Positions 53,700-64,000 of a stretch of 64,000 nt of DNA are shown piece by piece; the first letter of the stretch is position 1, and each line of letters begins with the position of its first letter. The notes under the pieces are model-generated. The model saw nothing but the letters and a program-made list of their open reading frames with translations. It ran no database searches and had not been told where the DNA came from. Origin of the DNA: Tribonema minus (lineage: Eukaryota > Sar > Xanthophyceae > Tribonematales > Tribonemataceae); NCBI GenBank assembly GCA_017506865.1, contig JAFCMP010000035.1, positions 868,001 through 932,000 of the forward strand. The letters are read 5' to 3'. The translations under genes were made by a program, and so were the position numbers.

Positions 53700-54045
53700 T
53701 TTCACACACACAAGGTGAGGACAGTGGTGTATACATGGGCGGCATGGAAGGACTGGGACTAACGTGGAACCTGCAATAATGAGGCGTGGCCTATGCACAG
53801 TGTGTCAGGCACTCTTGGTGCTACTCCCATCACTGAATAGACTACGTTGTTCGACTGCTGCCTATGAGGTTCCCTCGTGCCCCCCCCCCCGTCTCTTGAG
53901 GCATACCGATGCAATTGTTGTAGTGGCGTACCACGCTTGGGGATAAGGGACTTGACCCCAAGCTATGAGTTCATGCAAGGCGGCGCGCGGGTGCGATACG
54001 CGGGCCGTGAAAACGCCAAAAAGACAGGTTCAAGTCCTATTCTCT
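53700..54045 (+). mobile_element. Second copy of the 45.2-kb repeat element, no ribozyme
   Basis: Collinear with 45250-45530 (GGGCGGCATGG, GTGTCAGGCACTC, CTACTCCCATC, GTAGTGGCGTA, GAGTTCATGCAAGGCGGCGC). It then goes straight to CCTATTCTCTA, which resembles CCTACTCTCTA just after the ribozyme of the other copy. The tandem units and hammerhead are missing. Confidence 0.65.
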
Positions 54046-55405
54046 ATGCTTCAGCTGGTTTAGTTGCGTGGTGCGCACGGTCCGACGACGCCATGTGGAT
54101 GCTGATGGCGCACTCTGCGGAGCTCACGGCGCGCAGAGCAGCGCTCAGGTCTTGCTACATACATGCCTACCCTAATGGTGTGCAGCGCCAGACAGCAGTA
54201 AGGCAGCGTTCAGCAGCGGTAGGCAGCGCTCAACAAGCAGGAACTTGAAGGCCGCCGCGGTCACAAGCAGCAGGAAGGTAGTGCTCAGCAGCATGAACAC
54301 GTGTAGCGCTGCGATGCAGCGCCAGTGCTCAAAATGCAATGAGACTTGGTTGCTGCATCTATGTAAGTAGGAAGCAGAAGACACGGGACACCCGGCCTTC
54401 GTCAGAGCTTTCATCACACCTACACTAGAAGCTTCCGTGAGGACATGTGAACAGTTCAAGCGCAATATGCCTTGTGGCCAACCTTGTGGCAGCTCATTTA
54501 CTGTACAAACAGTGTGTGCTGCTCCACAATGAATGGAATTCGCAGAGTCCAGAATAAAAGCATTAATAAGAGCGCGCTACCAGAGTTGTGAACATTTGTG
54601 GGAAATGTCTTCAAAACAATCGTGCACCACCTCACAGCAGCACTGACCTGCAACAACATCAGTTTGCTACTTCCTGCCCTGTGTGCTGGCCACAAGTCAA
54701 AGTTCACGGGGACCCATCAGTTGGTGCAAAAACCACCCAGCAGATACTTGAATGCCAACTGAATATTTTGAAGCTGGTCCCTGGCCGGGCAAGCTGCCAG
54801 GCTGGCTAGAGTGCAGTCGTCGATTTAAAGAGGACATGGCACCTGATTCCTATGTGAAAAACGAATCAAAAAGATCGTTGAGCTCTAGGTGACAAGGGAT
54901 GGTTAGCCGCAAGCGCCTTCCACCAATAACCGTGGTCGCCGCTGCTGCAGTCATTGGCCACGAGTCAATTAGTGCCACCTATATCATGCAAATGGCTGAA
55001 CAGCAAAAATAACAGCAAACGATAGTAGATGTACATATGTTGGCCATGGTATATAACAATGCATTGTGTGCAGCTTGCAGCCTGCCTGCCCGAATTCAAC
55101 TACCAAGTGTTAGCAAATTGGCGAAACAGCCATGACAGCCACATGGTAATGACGGAAGTGTGAGGTCAGGACACGATGAGTATGCGCAAACCTGTGGCAA
55201 GTTTTGTGGCGTCAGCCACGCTCACGTAGAAGGCGGCCTATGCAAGTGGCCTGCCGGTGTCGTTGTACATACATTGGGGCCTTTGTCAGCATGTGTACAT
55301 GTCCATCAGTACACGCTCGGATTCGCTCAGCTGACACTGTCGCATTGACCTACGCCGTTTTGCCCTCGGAAATATGCACCTGGTGAGATAGGCGAGGCGA
55401 TTCAA

Positions 55406-57164
55406 TCAAGAGCAAAGCTGGACAAAGTCATGAGCATCATGGTATGTCGTCGTGCACGGTCGTGCTTCCCTGCTTTCTTGCTTGCAGCAGGTCCACTTGA
55501 CTGGCTCATGGTATCTGTCGAAGTAACCTTCATGCCGTGACACCGAACAGCGCTCGCGGGCCTGCATCTGAGCCTTTCCAAAAACCTGTTTGTCACAGTT
55601 CCTGCACTTGTATGCGGTAATTCTGTCAATCGTAGCTGCTTGTTGCACCACAAGTTTGGTCAGCCACGTAAACTCACGAGCAAACACTATGGTCAGAACC
55701 GCAGCAGGGACATGCTCTGCGATGGTGTGGAGGTCAGCGCCGTGTTTTCCTGTCAGCCACCCGGTGAGCGCCCTGTACTGCAGTGACTCCGCAAACTGAG
55801 GCAGAAGCATGTGCTCCTTGAAGCTGGTCATGAGCCTGCTCCAGCTTTCCTCGTGCGTGTTGTGCTCCTGACAACGGACAAACAAATGAGCTATCAATCA
55901 AAAGGTACTCAGGACGTAGATATGCCATTCACAGCAATTCTACAAAAGAGGACAGTTGGATAATCTCTTCAAGATGCGGATACCATGCCATTCATGTCAT
56001 CCCTATGAAAAGGACGTTCCAAGGGTTGCGAGCTGAGTGTGCAGCATATACTGTAGAAAGTGATAGGATGTACGATGCAGTCAATGCCAATATATATATT
56101 CTACTGCTGCTCTGTGCCCTTTTGAACATGCCATACACCGCAAAGTCTATAGTCTAATACTATATATATATCAGGTCAAGCACGAGGGTCAACATCACGT
56201 ACTTCCATGTATCATCATGATAGTAACTGCATCTGACTCGCAATTGCTTAAGCTTACCTTGAGTACGGCCATGAGTCGAACTTGGTCCTCCGCTGCTGGC
56301 ATCATTCGCAGCACATCGCTGAGCAGTGCTGGTGTCATTGCACACGCAGCGCCATTGGTCGCAAACACATCTGCCCAGTGCTCGGTCACGTGTGCAATGC
56401 ATGCGTAGTAGAGTGAAGACGCTCCCAGGTAGTCCGCATTCGCTGCAACCTGCACAATGTAAGCATGTGCCAGGATTAAAACTGACGGGGCTAGGCCATG
56501 TGTTTATCAATGACAAAGCATCGATACAGGCGTCATACTGTATGCGCTTTGAAGTCAAAGTGTCAATACAGGAGTCAACTGACAATTTCAACCAATTAAT
56601 TTACTAAACCACAACGCATGCTGCAGAAACTGACACAAGTTCGAGGTTTGCTATATAAACCTACAATGCCTGAGGTGTACCCAACGAGACAATGTGCTGA
56701 TGGGTGTTGGAGTGCCCTACCTGAATGACAGTGTCGTTGTGGAAGGTGTGCACTAGCACCTGTCCGGTGTACAGATGCTCGAGCACAAGCTTCAGTGCGG
56801 CGGGTGGGTCTGGATGCGGGAGCCCGTCCAGCGCCACAAGAGCCTCCTTGCCCTCCTCAAAAGGCCCATTGAAGAGGTTGTCGAAGAACTCTGAAGCGAC
56901 TGCAAGGCGGCCTGTGTGCACCCAGTGCTGATGACCCCCTGCTTGAAGCACGCAGTTGCAGGTTGAGACCTCGCCGAAGTGCAGCAAAGCTTCCTCAGCT
57001 GTCCAATCTGTGGGATTGCTGGCTGAAATGTTGGGGTCAAGAGCGATCGCAGAGGTACCGGTTACTATAATGTAAATGCCCTCGCGGGCGGCTTTCTCCA
57101 ACGCGGTCTGCACAGCCCGAGCGGCGTCTTGCTTACGTCGCTGTGCCTCGCACGCCGCCTGCAT
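55406..57164 (-). CDS. BTB/POZ protein copy D, apparently intact
   Basis: Exons 57164-56721, 56449-56258 and 55867-55406 are phase 0 throughout and give 365 residues. The BTB core lies at about residues 60-175 (CNCVLQAGGHQHWVH, ASEFFDNLFNGPF, VLEHLYTGQVL, VAANADYLGASSLY). Exon 2 adds a helical stretch with HVTEHWADVF. Exon 3 has KEHMLLPQFAESLQY, a coiled region, then CRNC (Cys about 300 and 303) and later Cys/His suggesting zinc binding. BTB domains dimerise and often recruit Cullin-3; the partner here is unknown. All donors are GTA and acceptors CAG. An extra upstream exon cannot be excluded, but the ATG is conserved in copies B, C and D. Confidence 0.8.
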
Positions 57165-57909
57165 TATTACAAACGTCAACCAAGCACACAAGGGCGAGGG
57201 CTGTGGTCTGCTTCAACAACACATCTGCGTTGTGGCAGTCATCATTGACGTGCCCAGATCACAAGGCCGTCATCATTGCTCCTTCGTCAAGTTCAACTCG
57301 CCGAGCAGAGCTCGCAGGGCAGCTACAATCTCGCGCAGCGCGTTGCCTTCTGGCGCCGCCGCGCCTCCCTCGCTCTACAGCGCGCGCTCACACGTGTCGT
57401 GATCGACAACTGGAACGCAGTCATTGCCCCTGATGGCGACGTCAGTGCTTACCGCCGCATCGCACTGTTGCAAGTGCCGCGGCCCTCGCCGGCCAGCGCC
57501 GAACCGCCGGCCCCTCCGTAGATTTCGTTATCGCCCGATTATCGTGTGCTCAACCCCCATGCGGTCCAGGACATAATATACAACTTCAAGTTGTCACCAG
57601 GTTCGAGGACACATGCCTTGGCTCGCACCAAGCTTGGCAGGGCGAATGTCGTGAGCGCTGCCTCAGCGCTCTATGTAACGCCGACTCTGGTATTGTGCTC
57701 TTGCAGCAAAGCGGAGCGACTTTGCATCGGTGTCAAACAAGATCGCAGCCTGTCAAACAAGATCGCAGCCGACAGGCTGCGAAGAGCAGCATAGCGCAAG
57801 CTTTTTTTGGCAACAGCAAGACAAACTGGGCTGCCTGGGGTCAACTGGGGCAGCAAGATTATTAAATGCGATTGAAAGCATCTTCACCCACAAGTAGTAG
57901 TCCGACCCA
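57165..57909. other. Spacer upstream of BTB copy D
   Basis: An open + strand frame at 57276-57521 (VAFWRRRASLALQRALTRVV to PAPP) has a coding-like look, but I cannot assign a family or exons. At about 57725-57770 there is a short direct repeat of ACAAGATCGCAGCC. Confidence 0.3.
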
Positions 57910-60004
57910 CGAAACAGACACCCGGAGTGACTTCGCCTTCGGGCAAAAAAGATAGCTGTTCATCGCCAGCGTCTTCGCGGAAGCAGGTGATTTGCACGGG
58001 CCAAGAAAGAGACATGTACATCATGCAGGGCTTCCGGAGCGTTGACAAGCTCAATCGTTTCGTCGATGGCTTGATTCCATCATTCAAGTCATCGTGAGTG
58101 CCGACTCTCCCTCAAAGCCCTCTGGCTGGCGATGCGCCTGGTAAGTCATCAGGTACCTGTGGTGTGTCAGCCGATAGGCGCAGCAAACTTTCCCGTGTAA
58201 TGTGGGCAAAAATATCATGCCATCTGCATTTGGGGCATGCATGTGCGTGTGCTTCAACATTTGCTTCTCTAATATTTCATGTCAAACTGGTTGCTTTGAG
58301 AGCTCAAATGGCTCATGTAAATGTCCAGTCTAGGCACCTGCATGCATGTTTTCAGTCTCATGTTCCTGGGAATGCAATTTGCTGTGCCCAGTAGCCTATT
58401 GTACTGTGTTGAATAGCTGCCGCTTGCCCTGTGTATGCGACGGTGGGTGGCCACAGTGCTAGCGACAGCTCAAACATGGCGGTGGCCGTCAGCCCGCTTG
58501 ACCATTCTCCGTAAACGAATGCACGCCCAGTCTCGTGTACATGCATGACGTCAAGTGCCAGTCGTCCACATTCGTACATGCTGTAATTTGTGACTGACAT
58601 AGAATTTTTCTCCTGATCTCTTGCTATGATAGATGCTTCGCAAGGCCAACAGCTCAACTTGAAGGAGACCGCAGACCGCGCGAGCAGCGACAACAAGGAT
58701 GAAGTCAGTTCAGATTGTGCATGCGATAGGGGGAGCCGGGATGACTCCGACGTCGTGCGCACCGAGGCAGAAAGCAAAGAAGAGACTTCGTTCATGGCGC
58801 GCAGCAAAGGCACGGACGACGGCGGTGCGGCAACTGCAGCCAGTGAGCCAGCGGCAACGGCGAGCCCATGCCTTCAAGTCAAGGGGACGCGAAGCACCAC
58901 ATGTAAATGAAAGTCGTTTTGTTGAGACAGCCATGGGGTCTCTGAGCTATTTAACGTGTTGGCCTGCACGGTTTGCGCCGTAATGTGCGGCTGGATTCAT
59001 GTGCGTGCGGTGTCAAGGTTCTGTTCTGTGTGCATGCACGCCATTGATGTGTGTGCCTGGCTGAATGTGGCATTATGACGAGGAACATGACTGATCCTCC
59101 ATTCTCTGTGTGCATCAGTACATTGTGAAATGACAACACGGTTGACACCACGCAAAATCGCAGAAACATGAATCTGCCACAAAGTACAAGGCTGGGGAAT
59201 GCATGTGCAGAGGTGACACTCCTCAACTTCATGTGAAGGTGAGCGCTCACAGCAACCAGCAACCGCCGTCACACACAGTACAAACATGTTGATGCTTCAG
59301 TGCAAGGTAAAAGTTGTTGGCTTTGCGTATTCTGTTGTTGGGCCGAGCCACTGGTCGTTGCCCTGCTTGTTCACACGCTCTGTTGGCTTTGTTGGTATGG
59401 CAGGCAGAGTTTGCTGTTGGTGTACAGCAGATGGTCCAGAATTAGGGTTTGCAGCTGTAGATACTCTCTACAGCCGGGCGTTGGCTGGATCGCTTGACTC
59501 ATGCACGCGCCGCAGCGTACGACAGCGGCATGCCTGCTGCAGCAGCGAGCACTGCCCTGTTCAGCAGCAGTGGTGCTGTTGGCGCTGCCAAAAACGTAGA
59601 GTGCGGCGGTTGTGCTGCGCACCCAGGCTGCATAATGCCGGGTGGACAGCTCAACGGGGCCGGGTCCCATATGTGTCAAGAATGTGGCGAGCCTGTGCAC
59701 AACCTTTGATGTCAGGAGGTCTTGATGCTAGCGGAGAACGTGTTCTTCTGCAGGGCCTGCCTGCCTGCAGAGCTCAATGCGAAGTTGAGCCCAAAACCAT
59801 TACCTGAGGTTGAATATCCTGAAGGTACAGCGTTTTCGGCTGGAGGTATTGATGAATGCTGATGTACCCGCACCAATTGGCACACAAAAAATGGCACACA
59901 ATTACCAACCATTCACATCTGACGCGTAGCTTTTACACTGGTGTTAGGGGCCCGGTGGAAATCGCATCAAGCAGCCTGGCTCTGATGTTGAGGCGCCTCA
60001 TTGC
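57910..60004 (+). pseudogene. Unknown gene, left-arm copy, interrupted
   Basis: An exon-like piece ends ERDMYIMQGFRSVDKLNRFV to LIPSFKSS (58000-58097). A second, 58626-58910, reads ETADRASSDNKDEVSSDCAC, then DDSDVVRTEAESKEET and MARSKGT, after a TGATAG acceptor-like site. The expected C-terminus (KQPGSDVEAPH) is found only beyond about 1 kb of foreign sequence, at 59945-60004, with one base missing. Family not recognised; the acidic Ser/Glu segment suggests a disordered region. The first piece also has frame changes relative to the right-arm copy. Confidence 0.45.
59494..59862 (+). pseudogene. Zinc-finger protein relic inside the palindrome insert
   Basis: The frame reads ECGGCAAHPGCIMPGG, then SHMCQECGEPVHNL and TGA at 59707-59709. 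Beyond the stop it continues CQEVLMLAENVFFCRACLPA to a second TGA at 59860. The CxxC...CxxC...HNxC...CxxC spacing is that of a PHD/RING-like or transposon-linked zinc-binding fold. I cannot name it. It sits within the insert of the left arm, so it may have come with a mobile element. Confidence 0.5.
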
Positions 60005-60216
60005 TCTTAGGGCATCCTGGTGCAGACAATTGAGAGGCTTGGTGTCAACAGCATTTCTCCCCTGTAGTCAGCGTCGTGCAACAAAGCGTCACAGTAACTT
60101 ACTTGAACCATGAGAACTTGAAGCTGAACTTGAAGCGCTCTCCGACAACAAAATGCCCCACCAGCTTCAACTTCAACCTCCAGAACGACACCAAGCCTAC
60201 TGCCTGCACCAGGATG

Positions 60217-61700
60217 CCCTAAGACGAATGAGGCGCCTCAACATCAGAGCCCGGCTGCTTGATTCGCTTTCCCACCGGGCCTCTCAGGCCCCTTGATGGC
60301 ATTGACTCGCCTCTGGCCACTGGCTCAGTGGCTGCACTGGCAGGTGCCGCCGCATCGCCGTCGGCCGTGCCTTCGCTGCGCGCCATGATCGGAGTCTCTT
60401 CTTTGCTGTCTTCCTCGGTGCGCACGACGTCGGAGTCATCCCGGGTCCCCGGACTGCACGCATCATCTGCACCGAGTTCAACATTTGTTGCTGCTCACGC
60501 GGTCCGCGGTCTCCTCAGTCTGTTGGTTGTGCGAAGCATCTGTCATAGCAAGAGTTCAGGAGAGGAATATTCAGCAAGAGCTCAGGCGAGAAATCCAACA
60601 AGAATTATGTCAGTCATAAACTACATCATGTGCAAATGCAAACCGCCTACGCTTTGTTGCATCGTGCATGAACACGAGACAGGGCGCGCATGCGTTCATG
60701 GAGAGTGGTCAAGCAGGCTGACGGCCACCGCCATGTTTGAGCTGTCGCTGGCCATCCACCGTCGTATACACAGAGCAAGCGGCAACAAAGCACAGTAGCA
60801 CACTGTGCACAAATCGCATTCCCAGAAACTTGAATCCGAAAAACGTGCATGTTGCAGGTGCCTAGACTGCACAAGGAAGGCCCGGGCCTCCCTTAATCCT
60901 CCGGAGGTAGGGGGCGAGGGACCCATACCCATAGTATAGAGGAGGCTAGCAAGGGGGTAAGCTGTGCTCAAAGCGGGTCAGCGACCATCGCTCCCACTTG
61001 TTCAATGTTTTTGTAACGTGCGTCAAAATGCTGCTTTGCGTTGAATCTGTGAGCATTGAATACGTATATGTTGCGAGCATGAGTTCTTCCTTCCTGTGAG
61101 ACCGTGTTAGTTTTACGTCAAGCACATCCAAAACAGCCAATATCTCAAGCAAGTTTACTCGCAAACTTCAAAGCCGGTAGGAGAATAGAATCGCGTGCGC
61201 CGAAATACTGATGAAGGCTTGCGGCCTGAAGGGTCCCTCGCCTACAATTACATGAGCCATGTGAGCTCTTCAAGCTATATTTGACATGAAATATTAGAGA
61301 AGCAAATGTAGAAGCACACACACATGCATGCACACACATGCATGCCCCGAACGCAGATGGTATGCATTTTCTGCCCACATTATAGAAGAAATGCTGCGTC
61401 TATCGGCTGACACACCACAGGTACCTGATGACTTACCAGGCACCTCGCTCGCCAGCCAGGGTGCTCTGTGGGGGGGAACGCATCCACGACGACTTAATAT
61501 GATGGTATGAACTCATCCACATAGCGTTTGAGCTTGGTGACGATCCGAAAGCCCTCCCAAGATGTGCACGTCTCTCTCCTGGCCCGTGCGATCACCCGCT
61601 TGCGTAAAGCTGCTGGCGATGACCGGGAGCTCGTCAGCAGCCTGCTGTAGCCCGAAGGCGAAGTCGCTCCGGGCGTCTGTGAAAGCACGCCAATATCGAA
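60217..61700 (-). pseudogene. Unknown gene, right-arm copy, frameshifted
   Basis: Reads DFAFGLQQAADELPVIASSF and ERDVHIL in one frame, then GFRIVTKLKRYVDEFIPSY in another (61690-61500). Further on come ETADRVSSNKC and a TGA, then in a shifted frame DDSDVVRTEEDSKEETPIMA through to KQPGSDVEAPHSS and TAG (60219). At least two frame breaks mark it as a pseudogene. Confidence 0.5.
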
Positions 61701-63950
61701 GGGAGGGCAGCGTTAGAGCGCAACAGAAAGCATTTAGAAGTACTTTGAAGTATAAAACGCCATGGCACTGCATAGGCGACAGTCGTCCTAGCCGCGTCAA
61801 TCCGAACAGGTGCAAACCAAACCAATTGCCAGTGCTCAGTCAGCTCACCATGTATGCGTCTTCTATTCTCACGCATGGTTCGTGTAGTCTGTGATAGAGT
61901 GCCAGCCGATGCATTGTCAACACCAACGTTGTCCTCTTCACAACATGATACTGTCCCAATTATAGACAGGTGCAGCCAGGCCTGATGCCAGACATCAGTA
62001 AAGCTTTTGGGCTGCAGGCCAGCATTCAAGTTGCCACCGCACTGTGTCACATAGTCGTGTGGGCTTGCAGCCCCGCACAGCTAGCTAGCATACTTCGAAG
62101 CACACCTCATTGAAGCACACCTCATACAAAGGTGCCGTTGGCTGCTTATATCGGGAAAATCATCTACTCTCCACATCAACACGTGGGCGCTCTCCGCTCA
62201 GATCATATACTGCTGTGCCAGACTTTGAGTGCACCGGTTTTTCTAGCTTCCATTCCATCCGATGCGTATCATATTCTCAATTTTTTTTCTGGGGGGGGGG
62301 GGCTCTCGCAGAGGACAAACACAAACACAGGAGGTTGATGTCGAGCTTCCTAGGAGTGCCCACAAGCATGCGTCTTGCGACAACTTGAAGCGTCTCGATG
62401 CTTTGACAATCACGTTGAGGAGATGGCAGCAGTCCGCGTAGGGGGTGAATGGCAGTGCTCACCCCGCATGCTGAGCGCTGCTGCAGCACTTATGTGGAAT
62501 GCGTGGGCTGCATCAGGCGTGGCGTGGCGTGGCGTGCGCTCTAACTGAGGGCAGCAGCCCAAGACGCAGCGGCCTGCCTGGGGCCCAGTCCACCACCCAC
62601 TCTCTGCACGGCGGCAGCAGCACAGCAAGTGGAGCCGTTCTGCTGCCGGCGCCGAGTGCCTTGTCGCTGCGCTTGCCCTCATCTGTTGAAGCGCAAGCAG
62701 GGAGCAGATGCTGCTCAGCTTGGTGCGGCTGGCAGCAGCACCCACACATGTGGGGCACGCGCCACCAACACCACGTGCAGAGCGCGCTGCCGCTGCCGCT
62801 GCCACTGTGGTCGCAGGCCTGGTGCCGTCGCCTTGGGTCTGCTCTCCACAGGTCAAGAGCCCGCAACAGCGCCGGCAGAGACGTGGGCGCCCACTTCACC
62901 ACAGCGCTCGACATTGAGCTGAGCGCTGTGCACGGGCAGCAGCGCTCGCCCGCTCATGCGCCACCTCCGCCTCCACCGCGGACCGCGCGGCGCAGTACAT
63001 CTTGAGTTGACTGATCAGATCAGCTGCACACGTGCGAAGCTCAACTGCAAAAAGACATGTACACAGGAATTTTCAGAGGCGCTCAATGTAGCAGCACAAG
63101 TCGCTTTCCTACACAGAGTTAGTTTTGGTCAAAAGGTGACATGAATTTAAGCACTCTTTTGTGAACATGGCATCCCAACGACCCGCAAGGCCTGGTAATG
63201 AAAACATTGCACATGTATGCAAATCAAATCACGCAGCTACCCTACGCAGACTCTGCACCGCAGCAGGACAGATGGTCTAACGCATCGGTTGTAGGTAAAG
63301 CATGCAACAGGCCACGTGCACAAGACATAGCAGGGCTGTTGCACATGACATTGCACATGAATACTGAGATGCGGCGTTGGCCACGCGTGCATACGATGCA
63401 GAATGGCCAGATGGCTACACGAGCAGGGCAAAGTGCATTTGCAGCGCGTACCCAACACACGGGCAGGCTAGGGGCTAAGGTGCATATGCAGCAGGCATCA
63501 AACGGTACAGCAGCAGATCGCAGAAGAGGAGACAGGGACGGGTAGTAGTTTTTCAAAGTAAGTCATCATTAAACAGATTTACACATGCACACAATGTTCA
63601 CGCAATGCATTGCACGTATGCAAAAGTCTCGACTAGCAGATCTGGTCAAGCGACAGAGAACACGCCTAAGCACAAGGGTAAACAACACGTCAAGCCGGGC
63701 CTGCTCTCTGGAGCAAAAACCAGCGTGAATGAGCACCGCAGGAATAGAATACACGCACGCAGGCTCTAAGGGTGTGTACTTCAACAGTGTATGGAAGAGC
63801 GGCTTGCGCCAGCGGTGCAGCGCGGCCGTGCCTCTCCGCAGGGCTCCGCTGCTGCGCAGCGCAGGATGCGCCACTGACCGCACGCGTCATGCAAAAACTT
63901 TCTACCTCAACTTGAAGCAGGTCTCTATGAAGGACGCAGCTGGTGGACGT
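61701..63950. other. Right end with no convincing gene
   Basis: A GC-rich open stretch at 62499-63005 has three overlapping open frames on each side, none with a motif. A run of 9-12 G follows ATTTTTTTTC near 62290. No splice pattern found. Confidence 0.35.
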
Positions 63951-63958
63951 TTACCAGC

Positions 63959-63993
63959 CGCTCTCTCTCTCTCTCTTTCACTCTCTCTCTGTG
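63959..63993 (+). repeat. TC microsatellite at window end
   Basis: CTCTCTCTCTCTCTC with short interruptions, followed by GTGTGTG. Confidence 0.9.
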
Positions 63994-64000
63994 TGTACTG

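Larger units (their letters stand above)
52545..55405. other. Region between BTB copies C and D
   Basis: Holds a 90-bp tandem repeat (53233-53404), a ribozyme-less copy of the 45.2-kb element (53700-54045), further GCAGCGCTCA-type words (54140-54300) and the 3' flank of copy D. No further gene seen. Confidence 0.55.
57910..61690. repeat. Large imperfect palindrome
   Basis: The left arm (57910-58880 and 59945-60050) is collinear in reverse with the right arm (61690-60170). Matching landmarks: the exon at 58000 with 61560, GGTACCTG at 58152 with 61420, GTGGCCGTCAGC at 58484 with 60720, GATGACTCCGACGTCGTGCG at 58740 with 60430, and TGATGTTGAGGCGCCTCATT at 59982 with 60230. The left arm has about 1 kb inserted at 58880-59945. 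The right arm has about 0.3 kb extra at 60890-61200. Confidence 0.75.

Noticed and set aside
54028-54045. GGTTCAAGTCC resembling a tRNA B box
   Set aside because: No matching A box, acceptor stem or anticodon arm upstream. It lies inside the element copy.
62499-63005. 168-codon open frame (+) with overlapping frames on both strands
   Set aside because: GC-rich sequence opens several frames at once. No motif, splice pattern or family resemblance favours any one.

Overview
This window is nuclear DNA of a eukaryote with long, intron-rich genes. Introns are GT-AG, splice junctions fall at regular codon phases, and short degenerate TTAGGG-type tracts lie inside introns. The modules seen (GCC2/GCC3 ephrin-receptor-like cysteine repeats, a PAN/apple-like region, BTB/POZ proteins, SPRY-HECT ligase fragments) suit a protist or alga. 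A stramenopile-type microalga is my best guess, held weakly. I cannot name the species.

Layout. (1) 1-4.3 kb, + strand: two tandem copies of a three-exon BTB/POZ gene. The first is cut by the window edge and carries stop codons. The second carries a frameshifting 25-bp duplication. (2) 5.9-38.6 kb, - strand: one very large gene for a secreted cysteine-rich protein. I assembled 38 exons by hand into one open frame of 5,730 nt (1,909 residues). It runs from a signal peptide through about 25 GCC2/GCC3-like modules, a Pro/Gly/Gln-rich segment, a PAN/apple-like region and an Ala/Asp-rich tail. Most exons are phase 1-1 and follow a repeating three-exon pattern that includes 45-nt mini-exons. (3) 39.3-42.2 kb, - strand: a five-exon membrane protein with four predicted helices. 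(4) 45.2-46.0 kb: a repeat element with a complete type III hammerhead ribozyme. A related copy without the ribozyme lies at 53.7-54.0 kb. (5) 47.3-49.4 kb, + strand: an intronless, frame-broken SPRY-HECT E3 ligase relic. (6) 50.9-57.2 kb, - strand: two more BTB copies, one with a stop and one apparently intact. (7) 57.9-61.7 kb: a large imperfect palindrome with two broken copies of an unknown gene, one interrupted by about 1 kb carrying a zinc-finger relic. (8) 61.7-64 kb: no convincing gene.

The most unusual feature is the make-up of the introns. At least fifteen introns, in three unrelated gene families, contain decayed tandem copies of the neighbouring exon-intron junction. Copies of an exon's first 20-80 nt plus acceptor lie upstream of that exon, and copies of an exon's last 20-80 nt plus donor lie downstream. 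In one intron eight such copies account for most of its length. The introns therefore look built from repeated duplication of splice junctions, leaving arrays of decoy splice sites.

All coordinates, junctions and similarities were read by eye. No alignment, folding or database search was run.
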